64,000 nucleotides of DNA from Fusibacter sp. A1 (GTDB taxonomy: Bacteria; Bacillota; Clostridia; Peptostreptococcales; Acidaminobacteraceae): contig NZ_QQWI01000015.1 of the NCBI RefSeq assembly GCF_004125825.1, positions 24,149 to 88,148 of the forward strand, given 5' to 3'. Below the pieces are notes generated by a model. That model did no database searches and was not told the origin of the DNA. It saw only the letters and a list, made by a program, of their open reading frames with translations. The translations under genes were made by a program, and so were the position numbers. Shown in pieces: positions 17,345-25,986 of the stretch (its first letter is position 1; every line of letters starts with the position of its first letter).

Positions 17345-20300
17345 ATGATACATGATTTGAAATTGTTAATCATAACCGATGATCGGAATCTGTCGCTTGA
17401 TTTTCTAAATAAGCTGGAGAAAGACAAGATTGCGACAAAAGTGAATATAGTCGGTTCAGAAGAGAGTGAGCGAATCGATGAGTGGCTTGCCTACTTCGGT
17501 ATTGTCCTGATCGACGTCATAGATATAGATTGTTATACGATGCTTGACGAAATCAACCTGCCCCAAATCATGCTGTTTACAGAAAACTGCACTGAAAATT
17601 ATAATGAGGAGCTTGTCAATGTGCTGAGAATCACCTCGTATCCGGTGTATTTCAGGATCGACGATCCAAAACTCTTAGAGGACGTATCGAAGATGAAGTT
17701 CGGTAAGAAGATGGATACGGACAAATCCAATAGGATGAATGTGGATTTTGTCCAGTCGACCCTAGGAGCGCTAGGAGACGGAGTAATTGTAGCCAATTTC
17801 AGCGGTGAGATCGAATACATGAATCAGATGGCAAGGTCGATCACCAAGTATTTCGGTTCTATTCAAGAAGTGGACTTCAATAGGGTATTCAATATCATCA
17901 ATCCCAATGAGTGTTACTGTGAAGACTATTTCTTAGACCGTATGAAGCAGAAAAATCACCCCTTCGGACTTCATCGTGATGCCATGATGCTGGACCAGGA
18001 AGGAAATATGAAATACATTTCAGCAACACTATCACCGCTTGAAGTAAACAGACGAGGCCTGGTAGGACTCGTAGTGGTCTTTAGGGATATCAACCGGATA
18101 AGAGAATCTGAAAAAAGACTGCATCTGTATTCTGAGGCGATCAAGCAGAGCATGGAGGCGCTGGTGATCACCAACGAGGAGTTCGTCGTCGAGAGTGCCA
18201 ACGGCATCTTCTTAAAGTCGTTTGATGTTGACAAGGAGGCGGTTATTGGAAACTGTCTGTTTGATCTGGCTCCTTTTGAGACAAGTCTTAAAAGGCATGA
18301 AGTTGAAAACGGATTATTGGAATCCGAAGCCTTTAGAAAAAATATCAGTACGGATACAAATGGGAATAAGGGCCATTTCAGAGTGGTTTTGAGTCCTGTT
18401 TTTGATAGTTCCACTGTCTATTATCTAGTTGCGCTTGTCGACATGACCAAACAGATTGATATGGAGACGCAACTGGAAAAAGAACGTGAAAATCTCAATA
18501 CCATCTTCGAAGGCTTACCCCTTGGGGTAATCATCATGACCGAAGACCTTGCGGTAACCAAAGTGAACCGCGAGGCTATCGAGCTATTTGATATTGGAAC
18601 GGCAGACGTCCTCGGAAAGCATTTTGGTGAGGCGATCGGCTGCGGAACAAAAAGTGAGTTATGCAGTAAAGGAGTAGATTGTACAGACTGTGCGATGAAG
18701 TTCCATATAGAAAGAGCCTTCATAGAGCAGGAAGCGATTAGAGGCGAGGAAGTAGCCTTTAAAATAGCACATAAATCCGGCGGACATCTCAAAAGATGGT
18801 TTAGATTAAGTGTCGTGCCATTTCAAATGGCAGGAATAAATCATGCGATGAGCGTCTTTGAGGATGTTACTGAGCAAAAAGAAATCGCCGATAGCCTAAT
18901 TCAGAATGAGTTTAAGCTGCGGCTCATCACGGACAATATGATAGACACCATAACACAGGTGGATACGAGTGGAAACATAGTCTATGCCAGCCCATCCCAT
19001 TGGAACCTGATGGGATACTCTCCTGAGTACCTGATTGGAAAAAATCTATTTAACTTCATACATCCTGAAGATGCCGACGAAGCAAGAAGCAAGATGCGCG
19101 AGCGTATTGAAAGCGGAAAGTCATTCTCTACAGAACTTAGGTTGAAAAGAAAAGACGGAAAATACATCTGGTTGGAATCGGTTGGAAATCTTCTTAAAGA
19201 AGCGGATGATGAGCTGACATTGATCTATGTCAGCAGAGACATATCTGTAAAAAGGGAAGTGCTTCAACAGATGCAAAAATCAAAAGAGGCCGCAGAGAGC
19301 GCCAATAAGGCGAAGTCGGAATTCTTAGCGAACATGTCGCATGAGATCAGAACACCGATGAACGGCATTATAGGCATGACCAATTTGACACTGATGTCGT
19401 CAATTACAGATGACCAACGTGAGAATCTGAATATGGTGAGGTCCTCAGCGGAGAACTTGCTTAAAATCATCAATTCGATCCTGGATTTCAGTAAAATCGA
19501 AGCTGGGAAAATAGTTGTGGAATCGCATTCGTTCAATCTGAAACACATTATTGAAAAAACCCTATCACCGATAAGGACTGAGGCCCTCAATAAGGACCTT
19601 GATATCAGATATGAGATCGATCCGACCCTATCGCAGGTTGTAAAGGGCGACAGCAACAGGTTGATCCAGATATTTAACAATCTGGTGGGGAATGCGATGA
19701 AGTTCACCCATAAGGGTGAAGTCGTACTGAGGGTGAAAAAAAAGGAAGTGAACCACAATACGGCAGTAGTAAGATTTGAGGTTGCGGATACGGGTATCGG
19801 CATCGCCAAGGAACATCATGAGAAGCTCTTCGAATCCTTCAGCCAAGTGGATGGATCGATGACAAGAAAGTATGGAGGCACCGGTCTGGGGCTTACAATT
19901 ACAAAGCAGCTTGTTGAATTGATGGGCGGACAGATCGGCTTTGAATCCGAGGTCGGAAAAGGTTCGGTGTTCTGCTTTGATATTCCTCTTTTAGAGGTCG
20001 AGTCGAGTGCTAGCGAAAAAAAAGTGAGCTCATTAGCGGTTCCTACCGCTTCAAAAGTGCTCAAGGTACTCCTAGCAGAGGATGATCCGATCAATCAGAC
20101 ACTTGCCATGAGATTGCTGGAGCGGCAAAAACATCAGGTTGTCATTGCAAACAACGGGCTAGAAGTGATTGAAGCACTCAAGCGGGAAAGCTTCGACATC
20201 ATCCTGATGGATATCTCCATGCCAGTGATGAACGGGCTTGAAGCCACAAGCTACATCAGGGATACACTCAATTTAAGAGATCTACCGATTGTCGCTTTGA

Positions 20301-20743
20301 CTGCCCATGCGATGAAAGACGATCAAGAGCACTTTTTAAGCAGCGGCATGGATGCATATATCGCCAAACCCATTGATCTGAATCACTTTTATAATACCAT
20401 CGAGCGCGTAACGACCACCAACCATATTGTTGAGTCACTAATCAAGAAGGCCTATGAGCTGGATGAAACAGTTGCATCTGTCGAGGAGATCTACGAATTT
20501 CATGAGGAGCTTAAAATCTATACACTCAAAATTGAAAATGCAATCAGGGAGTGCAGGTTCAGTGATGTGGAAGATTTGGCGCATTATCTGAAAACACTTG
20601 CGACGACCGTGGGAGACAGATCGGTAAGAACCTGGGCATTGAAGCTTGAGTTGGATGCAAGAAAAGAGGATCAGGTAAAATTGGAGGTTACTTTTAGCAA
20701 ACTTGTCGATGAGATGAAAAGGATTGAAAGGGGTTTAGCATGA
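17345..20743 (+). CDS. Multi-PAS hybrid histidine kinase with receiver and Hpt domains
   Basis: 1132 residues, no transmembrane segment seen, so probably cytosolic. Order: atypical receiver-like N-terminus (1-125, VLIDVIDID but without the usual acidic pair), then four PAS-like segments (about 135-255, 260-380, 385-510, 520-650), HisKA with His666 (NMSHEIRTPMNG), ATPase (NNLVGNAMKFTH, ADTGIGI, GGTGLGLT), receiver with Asp956 (IILMDISMP) and a C-terminal Hpt with His1080 (LAHYLKTL). The third PAS segment carries a cysteine cluster (GCG, LCSKGVDCTDCAM), which could bind metal or an Fe-S centre. Intact phosphorelay; signal unknown. Overlaps the following receiver gene by 4 nt. Confidence 0.87.
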   Translation: MIHDLKLLIITDDRNLSLDFLNKLEKDKIATKVNIVGSEESERIDEWLAYFGIVLIDVIDIDCYTMLDEINLPQIMLFTENCTENYNEELVNVLRITSYPVYFRIDDPKLLEDVSKMKFGKKMDTDKSNRMNVDFVQSTLGALGDGVIVANFSGEIEYMNQMARSITKYFGSIQEVDFNRVFNIINPNECYCEDYFLDRMKQKNHPFGLHRDAMMLDQEGNMKYISATLSPLEVNRRGLVGLVVVFRDINRIRESEKRLHLYSEAIKQSMEALVITNEEFVVESANGIFLKSFDVDKEAVIGNCLFDLAPFETSLKRHEVENGLLESEAFRKNISTDTNGNKGHFRVVLSPVFDSSTVYYLVALVDMTKQIDMETQLEKERENLNTIFEGLPLGVIIMTEDLAVTKVNREAIELFDIGTADVLGKHFGEAIGCGTKSELCSKGVDCTDCAMKFHIERAFIEQEAIRGEEVAFKIAHKSGGHLKRWFRLSVVPFQMAGINHAMSVFEDVTEQKEIADSLIQNEFKLRLITDNMIDTITQVDTSGNIVYASPSHWNLMGYSPEYLIGKNLFNFIHPEDADEARSKMRERIESGKSFSTELRLKRKDGKYIWLESVGNLLKEADDELTLIYVSRDISVKREVLQQMQKSKEAAESANKAKSEFLANMSHEIRTPMNGIIGMTNLTLMSSITDDQRENLNMVRSSAENLLKIINSILDFSKIEAGKIVVESHSFNLKHIIEKTLSPIRTEALNKDLDIRYEIDPTLSQVVKGDSNRLIQIFNNLVGNAMKFTHKGEVVLRVKKKEVNHNTAVVRFEVADTGIGIAKEHHEKLFESFSQVDGSMTRKYGGTGLGLTITKQLVELMGGQIGFESEVGKGSVFCFDIPLLEVESSASEKKVSSLAVPTASKVLKVLLAEDDPINQTLAMRLLERQKHQVVIANNGLEVIEALKRESFDIILMDISMPVMNGLEATSYIRDTLNLRDLPIVALTAHAMKDDQEHFLSSGMDAYIAKPIDLNHFYNTIERVTTTNHIVESLIKKAYELDETVASVEEIYEFHEELKIYTLKIENAIRECRFSDVEDLAHYLKTLATTVGDRSVRTWALKLELDARKEDQVKLEVTFSKLVDEMKRIERGLA

Positions 20744-21138
20744 GAATATTGATTGCGGAAGATGATTATGTCAGCAGAAAGTTTATGTTCAAATTTTTAT
20801 CGAAGTTCGGCGAGTGCGATGTGACGGTGGACGGAATGGAAGCGATAGAGGTTTTTCTGATGGCGCTAGAAGAGAAGAATTACTATGATTTGGTATGTCT
20901 TGATATCATGATGCCAGAGGTGGATGGCATTAAGGCCCTTAAGACGATTAGGAAACTTGAGCAGGAAAGAAACCTACCAAAGGCATTTAAGACAAAAGTG
21001 GTGATGACGACGGCGCTTAACAATACGGACAAGGTGATGACTTCGTTTTCATCGGGATCGGAAGCGTATGCGGTAAAACCGATCGATACCCAGAAGCTCA
21101 CAGAAGTGCTTCAAAAGTTGGGCTTTGAGATTTCTTAA
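20740..21138 (+). CDS. CheY-like receiver, partner of the hybrid kinase
   Basis: 132-residue single receiver domain: ILIAEDDYVSRK, phospho-acceptor in VCLDIMMPEVDG, conserved VMTTA and VKPID. The ATGA overlap with the hybrid kinase implies co-translation and makes it the likely terminal phosphate acceptor of that relay. No DNA-binding domain. Confidence 0.83.
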   Translation: MRILIAEDDYVSRKFMFKFLSKFGECDVTVDGMEAIEVFLMALEEKNYYDLVCLDIMMPEVDGIKALKTIRKLEQERNLPKAFKTKVVMTTALNNTDKVMTSFSSGSEAYAVKPIDTQKLTEVLQKLGFEIS

Positions 21139-21180
21139 TGTTCGAACCCTTTACAAACAAGAGCGGCTTTGGTATCATGG

Positions 21181-21208
21181 TTGACGAGTCTAGACACGTG
21201 AATAATAC
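21181..21208 (+). promoter_or_regulatory. Promoter of the parvulin gene
   Basis: TTGACG (21181-21186), 16-nt spacer, TAATAC (21203-21208). The leader to the ATG at 21228 would be only about 12 nt, just enough for the AGGAAG ribosome binding site. Confidence 0.55.
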
Positions 21209-21227
21209 GTGAAGAAAGGAAGAAACC

Positions 21228-21974
21228 ATGGAAAACAAAGTATTAGCGGTAGTAGATGGTCGCGAAATCAAAAGTGAGCATTTAGACTACTTAATCCAAA
21301 CAATCGGTCCTGAGAGAGCTGCTCAGTTCCAAGGCGAACAAGGACAGTCTCAACTTCTACAAGAACTAATCAACCAAGAATTGTTCTACTCATTGGCGTT
21401 GGAACAAAAGTTAGATGAAGATAGTGCCTATAAAAAAGAGATTGAGATTGTGAAAGCAAATCTTTTAAAATCTTATGCGATCCGTCAGTTCCTAGACACA
21501 GTGTCTGTGGACTCTGAAAAAGTGGAAGCATACTACAATGAAAATCCAGCTCAGTTCGAAGAGGCTCCGTCTGTTCAAGCTAGCCATATTCTTGTAAAAG
21601 AAGAAGAAGAAGCTACTCGCATTAAAGAAGAAATCGAAGCTGGTTTGACATTTGAAGAAGCTGCGACTAAATACTCGACATGTCCTTCTAAGGAGCGTGG
21701 TGGAGATTTGGGTAGCTTTGGCAAAGGTCAGATGGTTCCTGAGTTTGAACAAGCGGCGTTCGATTTGGAAATCGGCCTTGTCTCTGAACCTGTTAAAACA
21801 CAGTTTGGTTACCATATCATTAGAGTTGCTGCAAAAAACCCTGCGTCTACAATTAAATTTGAAGAAGTTAAGGGTCAAATCGAAGGACACCTTCAGCAAC
21901 AAGCTCAAAATGAAGCTTACTTCAACAAAATCGCTACACTGAAAGAGAAATTCAACGTTAGCATCAACAATTAA
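21228..21974 (+). CDS. Parvulin-type peptidyl-prolyl isomerase
   Basis: 248 residues: an N-terminal SurA/trigger-factor-like helical part (1-110) and a parvulin domain (about 115-210) with ASHILVKEEEEA, YSTCPSKERGGDLGSFGKGQM and FGYHII. Unlike PrsA it has no signal peptide or lipobox, so it acts in the cytoplasm, probably as a folding helper. Codon use is close to that of highly expressed genes. Has its own promoter and shares a bidirectional terminator with the pilus operon. Confidence 0.88.
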   Translation: MENKVLAVVDGREIKSEHLDYLIQTIGPERAAQFQGEQGQSQLLQELINQELFYSLALEQKLDEDSAYKKEIEIVKANLLKSYAIRQFLDTVSVDSEKVEAYYNENPAQFEEAPSVQASHILVKEEEEATRIKEEIEAGLTFEEAATKYSTCPSKERGGDLGSFGKGQMVPEFEQAAFDLEIGLVSEPVKTQFGYHIIRVAAKNPASTIKFEEVKGQIEGHLQQQAQNEAYFNKIATLKEKFNVSINN

Positions 21975-21981
21975 TCACATG

Positions 21982-22018
21982 AAAAAGGATCGCAATAAGC
22001 GATCCTTTTTTTTATTTG
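21982..22018. terminator. Bidirectional terminator between parvulin gene and pilus operon
   Basis: 12-bp stem AAAAAGGATCGC / GCGATCCTTTTT with a 5-nt loop; T run on the plus side and A run before the stem (T run for the minus strand). It overlaps the stop codon of the minus-strand gene. Confidence 0.85.
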
Positions 22019-22560
22019 TCCTCTTCTGTTTCAGGTAGGTTGAATTCGATTGGAGTTGTTAACGGATCTTCAAATCCCGGTAAATTGTAAAATTCGAAAT
22101 CTTCCTGCCACTGCTCATACACGACGATATCAAACGGCTTTTGGGCAGTCCCTGAAGGACTGTAGACGCCAAGAGTGATAAGGATGTGCTTTTGCTGTGG
22201 ATCGTCTTTAGAGTTGATGTTGAAGGTGAGTTCAAAATCATATTTTTCAGGTGATTCGTTTGTGATGACAAGCTCGCCCGGCTGTAAGTCAAGTAATGAT
22301 TCAACCGCTGTCGTAAGCTCGGCCTGATTTTCTTTTGCGCTGTAAATATCACTTACCAGCTGATCGATGGCAGCAAGTGTGTGTGAACTGTCCTTTTCTA
22401 GTGCATAGTAGGACTGGATCCACTGTGTCTTCTTATTGGTCAGTCGAAGACTGGAAAGCGACGTGGTGAATATTGCAAGTCCAAGAACGATTAGAACGAC
22501 CATCAAGATGATCACCAGTACCGAAGTGGACCCTTGTTGCCTATGGTTTCTCTTCATCAC
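22012..22560 (-). CDS. PilX-like pilus assembly membrane protein
   Basis: 182 residues. Short basic N-terminus followed by one hydrophobic segment (GSTSVLVIILMVVLIVLGLA) and a soluble domain, the layout of PilX-type minor pilins (which begin QGS/RGS...L). Last gene of the pilus operon and overlapping the preceding prepilin by 4 nt. No clear prepilin GFTLIE motif. Role by context only. Confidence 0.6.
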   Translation of the reverse strand: MMKRNHRQQGSTSVLVIILMVVLIVLGLAIFTTSLSSLRLTNKKTQWIQSYYALEKDSSHTLAAIDQLVSDIYSAKENQAELTTAVESLLDLQPGELVITNESPEKYDFELTFNINSKDDPQQKHILITLGVYSPSGTAQKPFDIVVYEQWQEDFEFYNLPGFEDPLTTPIEFNLPETEEDK

Positions 22561-22961
22561 TGACCACCTCCTGATTGAAGATAGTGCCCTGTACTGAAGT
22601 TGACGATTGTTTTGGATTCTGAATCAGTGACGATGACATCCAGGTAGACCAGCTTGGAGACGGTTTCATCCTTTGTGACACTTAAATTGAGGGTGTATGA
22701 AGCATCCGCACTCATATCGGACAATTCCCAGTATTCATCATAATAAAGCGTGATGGACTCGGGTAAGTCCCTAGGTGTCGACTTGACTTCCTCAATCGCG
22801 TTTGAAGCCATCAGAGAGGCCATGTTCTGAATCAAAGCCTTGTCGTTAAGCTCGCCTGAGGCGATGTAAAGATTGAGTATGACTACACTCACAATGCTTA
22901 AAAGAGCAATTGAAAAGATAACCTCAACGAGTGTGAATCCAGAGTGTTTTTTTCTTTTCAT
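22557..22961 (-). CDS. Type IV prepilin-like protein
   Basis: 134 residues with a textbook class III leader: basic MKRKKHS, then GFTLVEVIFSIALLSIVSVV, i.e. cleavage after Gly with Glu at mature position 5. This is the clearest prepilin in the operon, of PilV/ComGD type. The ATG at 22961 follows the previous stop directly (TGATATG); a GTG at 22970 with AAGGA close by is an alternative start adding three residues. A prepilin peptidase is required and is not in the window. Confidence 0.82.
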   Translation of the reverse strand: MKRKKHSGFTLVEVIFSIALLSIVSVVILNLYIASGELNDKALIQNMASLMASNAIEEVKSTPRDLPESITLYYDEYWELSDMSADASYTLNLSVTKDETVSKLVYLDVIVTDSESKTIVNFSTGHYLQSGGGQ

Positions 22962-22962
22962 A

Positions 22963-23457
22963 TCAATCACCCGTCCTTAATGCAATTCGCTGATCAATTT
23001 CGACCTCTTTGTGATTCAGCAAATGATTGTATGTGATGACAATCAATCCGCCTTCTTTTTCGGAAGAAATCGTCATTCCGTCCAATTTGACAATGGGTGT
23101 GCTCAGCTCAAGACTTGGCTTGGTGTCTGTGTAGCATTCGTACAGGTAGCCGTCATAGTAAAAAATATAAGTCACTAGTCCCTGTTCTTCTTGACCGTGG
23201 GATAGCTTCAGCGCATCACTGTCTTTGAATGCGTTTTGGGTAAGGGTGATAGAATCAAGAGAATCATTCTGTTTGATCGACATATTGATGTATGACATCG
23301 CGATCCTTAAGTTCTCTTCTGATGTTTTTTTCTCAAGGGCTCTTTCAAAAGTAGCGCTACCTTGAACGATCAGAATACAGACGGCGGTTGCGAAAATCAT
23401 CATTAGGATTATGACGAGGAATGATTCAATAGATACGTTTTTTCTTCTACCGCTCAT
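22963..23457 (-). CDS. DUF4860-type pilus-locus membrane protein
   Basis: 164 residues. One N-terminal membrane segment (SIESFLVIILMMIFATAVCIL) and an extracytoplasmic domain; resembles DUF4860 proteins that sit in clostridial pilus operons. The start at 23457 is preferred because AGGAGG ends 7 nt before it; an ATG at 23463 would be only 1 nt from the same site. Presumed minor pilin or assembly component. Confidence 0.6.
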   Translation of the reverse strand: MSGRRKNVSIESFLVIILMMIFATAVCILIVQGSATFERALEKKTSEENLRIAMSYINMSIKQNDSLDSITLTQNAFKDSDALKLSHGQEEQGLVTYIFYYDGYLYECYTDTKPSLELSTPIVKLDGMTISSEKEGGLIVITYNHLLNHKEVEIDQRIALRTGD

Positions 23458-23468
23458 GTTCATTCCTC

Positions 23469-23798
23469 CTATTCTTTTTCTTTTGTGTTCGGCAAGACTC
23501 TGATATCAGGCAAGACATTAGACGCGAAGACTTCATAAAAATAAACATAGTCATCGCGGTGTAGGATAAGACCATAATTCTTGACTAGATAGTCGATATC
23601 CGGCGGGTAGCTGCCTTCTGAGGCATAACATTGGATGGCATACTTTTCAATGGTCATGCGCTCTGTTTCCATATCTTTAGCACCTTGTGCATCAGTATAA
23701 TTGACAAGTGCAGTGATTAAAAGGAGAATCACAATAATAACAAATGGCAAAGTAAGTAACTGAGAAAGAGTGCTAGGCAAATATTTCCTTTGCATCAT
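23469..23798 (-). CDS. Small pilin-like membrane protein
   Basis: 109 residues: basic N-terminus, one hydrophobic helix (LLTLPFVIIVILLLITALV), then a short soluble part with YASEGSYPPDIDYLVKNYG, a segment typical of small pseudopilins. It lacks the Gly/Glu prepilin cleavage motif, so it is either an unprocessed membrane protein or a divergent pilin. Ribosome binding site GGAGGTG. Confidence 0.6.
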   Translation of the reverse strand: MMQRKYLPSTLSQLLTLPFVIIVILLLITALVNYTDAQGAKDMETERMTIEKYAIQCYASEGSYPPDIDYLVKNYGLILHRDDYVYFYEVFASNVLPDIRVLPNTKEKE

Positions 23799-23810
23799 AT
23801 AGCACCTCCA

Positions 23811-24860
23811 TTATCCAATTGCGTTCATGATACCAACGATTGGAAGAATTACAGAAATCAAAATTATACCGACGATGGATGAAAGTATAATGATGAGCAA
23901 TGGTTCGATCACAGTGGTCAGACGTTCCAACCTATAATCCAGTTCCTTTTCCATATTGTCTGCCGCCTTATCGAGCATGCTGTCCATATGGCCGGTTGAC
24001 TGTGCGATGGTAAACAGCTTGATGAGCACCCAAGGAAACAGGTGAAGCGATTCGATCGCCTTATCAGGCATTTCGCCTTGATTGATCCTATCTGCTGCCG
24101 CTTCGACACGTTCAGTGACATAGGTGTTGTTAAATATTGGTGTGATCAGTTTCATGGCCATACCGATATTCACACCGCTTCTAATCAGTATCGCAAGGTT
24201 TCTTGAAAATCTTACAGCGGTAATCGCTGAGATGATGTGTTTTTGGATAGGCATCTTGAATTTTAAACGGTCATAAAACGCAGAGCCTTTCTCGGTTCTG
24301 CCATAGGCGTAAGCACCACCGGCAAGAGCTGCCAAAATGATTACGATTGGCCAGATATAGTCGCCAATCCAAAGGCTAAGGTTGAGGATGACCTGTGTAA
24401 GTGCCGGCATATCGCCGCCAAGCGAGGTCAAAATCTCGTTGAACATGGGTAATACTTCGACCACCAACAGCACAATCACTCCAAACATCAATAGCGATAG
24501 AATGATAGGGTAGGTGATGGCTGCCTTGACCTTTGCGGAGGTTTCCATTTCTTTTTCGTAGGTATCCGCTATTTGCGTGAGCGTCTGATTTAGCTCACCG
24601 CTTTCTTCGCCGATTTTGACCATCGTGACGATAAAGGCTGGAAAGGCATGACTTTGAGAAGTCATCGCCTCACTTAAGGATTTTCCTTGCCCGATGTCTG
24701 ATAGCATCGAGTCGATGACAGTGACCAGCTGCTCATTGTCCGATTTTTCCTTGATCAGTTTCAGACCTTCATAAAGCGACACATCCGAATCGATGACAAG
24801 GCTTAATTGTCTAGCAAAAATAATAAGTTCGTTTTTTGAAAATTGCTGATTCGATTTCAT
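23811..24860 (-). CDS. pilC: Type IV pilus inner-membrane platform protein PilC
   Basis: 349 residues, GspF/PilC family with two repeated T2SSF domains (FARQLSLVIDSDVSLYEGL near the start and FSRNLAILIRSGVNIGMAM near 215) and membrane segments near 120-145, 165-185 and the C-terminus. It couples the cytoplasmic ATPases to pilin assembly. Slightly shorter than proteobacterial PilC (about 400), usual for Firmicutes. Follows pilT by 14 nt. Confidence 0.88.
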   Translation of the reverse strand: MKSNQQFSKNELIIFARQLSLVIDSDVSLYEGLKLIKEKSDNEQLVTVIDSMLSDIGQGKSLSEAMTSQSHAFPAFIVTMVKIGEESGELNQTLTQIADTYEKEMETSAKVKAAITYPIILSLLMFGVIVLLVVEVLPMFNEILTSLGGDMPALTQVILNLSLWIGDYIWPIVIILAALAGGAYAYGRTEKGSAFYDRLKFKMPIQKHIISAITAVRFSRNLAILIRSGVNIGMAMKLITPIFNNTYVTERVEAAADRINQGEMPDKAIESLHLFPWVLIKLFTIAQSTGHMDSMLDKAADNMEKELDYRLERLTTVIEPLLIIILSSIVGIILISVILPIVGIMNAIG

Positions 24861-24874
24861 TTTATTGCTCCTCT

Positions 24875-25951
24875 CTACATACTGAGGTAAGTTTCAAACA
24901 ATTGAAGGTCATTCACTCTAAGCCTAGCTTCGGTTTCGTCGATGACGTTTTCTAAAACGAGCTTCGCGAGAGTTCTTTCAAGTGATTGCATACCTTGGCT
25001 CATGCCGTTTTGAATAAGATTGTTGATCTGATAATGCTTACCTTCTCTTATGAGATTTCGAACAGCGGGCGTGACGACCATCACTTCGCTTGCAAGCACC
25101 AGTCCCGTGCCGTCCTTTTTAGGAATCAGCTGTTGGGAGACGATGCCTTCAAGGACTGTCGCCAGCTGACTTTTGACTTGAATCTGCTGTTCGGTGGAGA
25201 ATGCATCTAAAATTCTATCGATTGCCTTGACAGCTCCATTGGTGTGAATGGTTGAAAGCACCAAATGGCCGGTTTCGGCGGCTGTGAGCGTCATGGAGAT
25301 CGTTTCGTGGTCACGCATTTCTCCCAGCATGATCACATCGGGATCTTCCCTAAGTGACGACCTTAGTGCCGAAGCGAAGCTTATGGCGTCGCTGCCGATT
25401 TCTTTTTGTGTGACCAGACTTCGATCGTGGCGGTGTAGATACTCAACAGGATCTTCAATGGTTGTGATGTGATACTGATAAGTTTCATTCACCCGTTTGA
25501 TCATACTCGCAAGTGAAGTGGACTTGCCGCTTCCTGTAGCGCCTGCGATAAGAATCAACCCCTTTGACTTTGTTAAAAATTCCCCGGTGTTGCTGGGTAG
25601 ACCAAGAGAATCAAGTTCTGGTATTTCAAGGGGAAGCGACCTGATCGCCAGGGCTATCGTACCCCTTTGCAGGTAGAAGTTACATCTGAATCGTCCGAGA
25701 TCGGGTTTAGAATACGACATATCGACAGTCTTCAACGTCATCAGCTGTTCGAATTTTTTGTTGTCCAAATAGTGTCTTGCGAGATCCTGCATGATCTGAG
25801 GCATCAGTTTTTCGGTGCCTTCAATCGGTTTAAGTCTTGAATTGACTCTCATCGCAGGCGGGCTTCCGACACAAAGGTGCAAGTCGGTCGCAAAGTTGTC
25901 CAGTGCGATTTTGAGTAAGTGGTCCATATATTTCGTTAAATCGGCGTGCAT
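24875..25951 (-). CDS. pilT: PilT-family pilus retraction ATPase
   Basis: 358 residues. Walker A GATGSGKST, Asp box IEDPVEYLH, Walker B region DPDVIMLGEMRD, His box TGHLVLSTIHT. PilT rather than PilB: there is no long N-terminal domain or tetracysteine motif. Powers pilus retraction. The ATG at 25951 follows GAGGAGGAAAAC, so the 13 in-frame codons before it (including an overlap with the receiver gene) are not translated. No extension ATPase PilB is encoded in the window. Confidence 0.87.
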   Translation of the reverse strand: MHADLTKYMDHLLKIALDNFATDLHLCVGSPPAMRVNSRLKPIEGTEKLMPQIMQDLARHYLDNKKFEQLMTLKTVDMSYSKPDLGRFRCNFYLQRGTIALAIRSLPLEIPELDSLGLPSNTGEFLTKSKGLILIAGATGSGKSTSLASMIKRVNETYQYHITTIEDPVEYLHRHDRSLVTQKEIGSDAISFASALRSSLREDPDVIMLGEMRDHETISMTLTAAETGHLVLSTIHTNGAVKAIDRILDAFSTEQQIQVKSQLATVLEGIVSQQLIPKKDGTGLVLASEVMVVTPAVRNLIREGKHYQINNLIQNGMSQGMQSLERTLAKLVLENVIDETEARLRVNDLQLFETYLSM

Positions 25952-25986
25952 GTTTTCCTCCTCTTGTGTCGCAATGATGACTGAAG

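Noticed and set aside
19264..19809. 181-codon minus-strand ORF inside the hybrid kinase
   Set aside because: Antisense to the HisKA/ATPase region with all motifs intact on the plus strand; shadow ORF.
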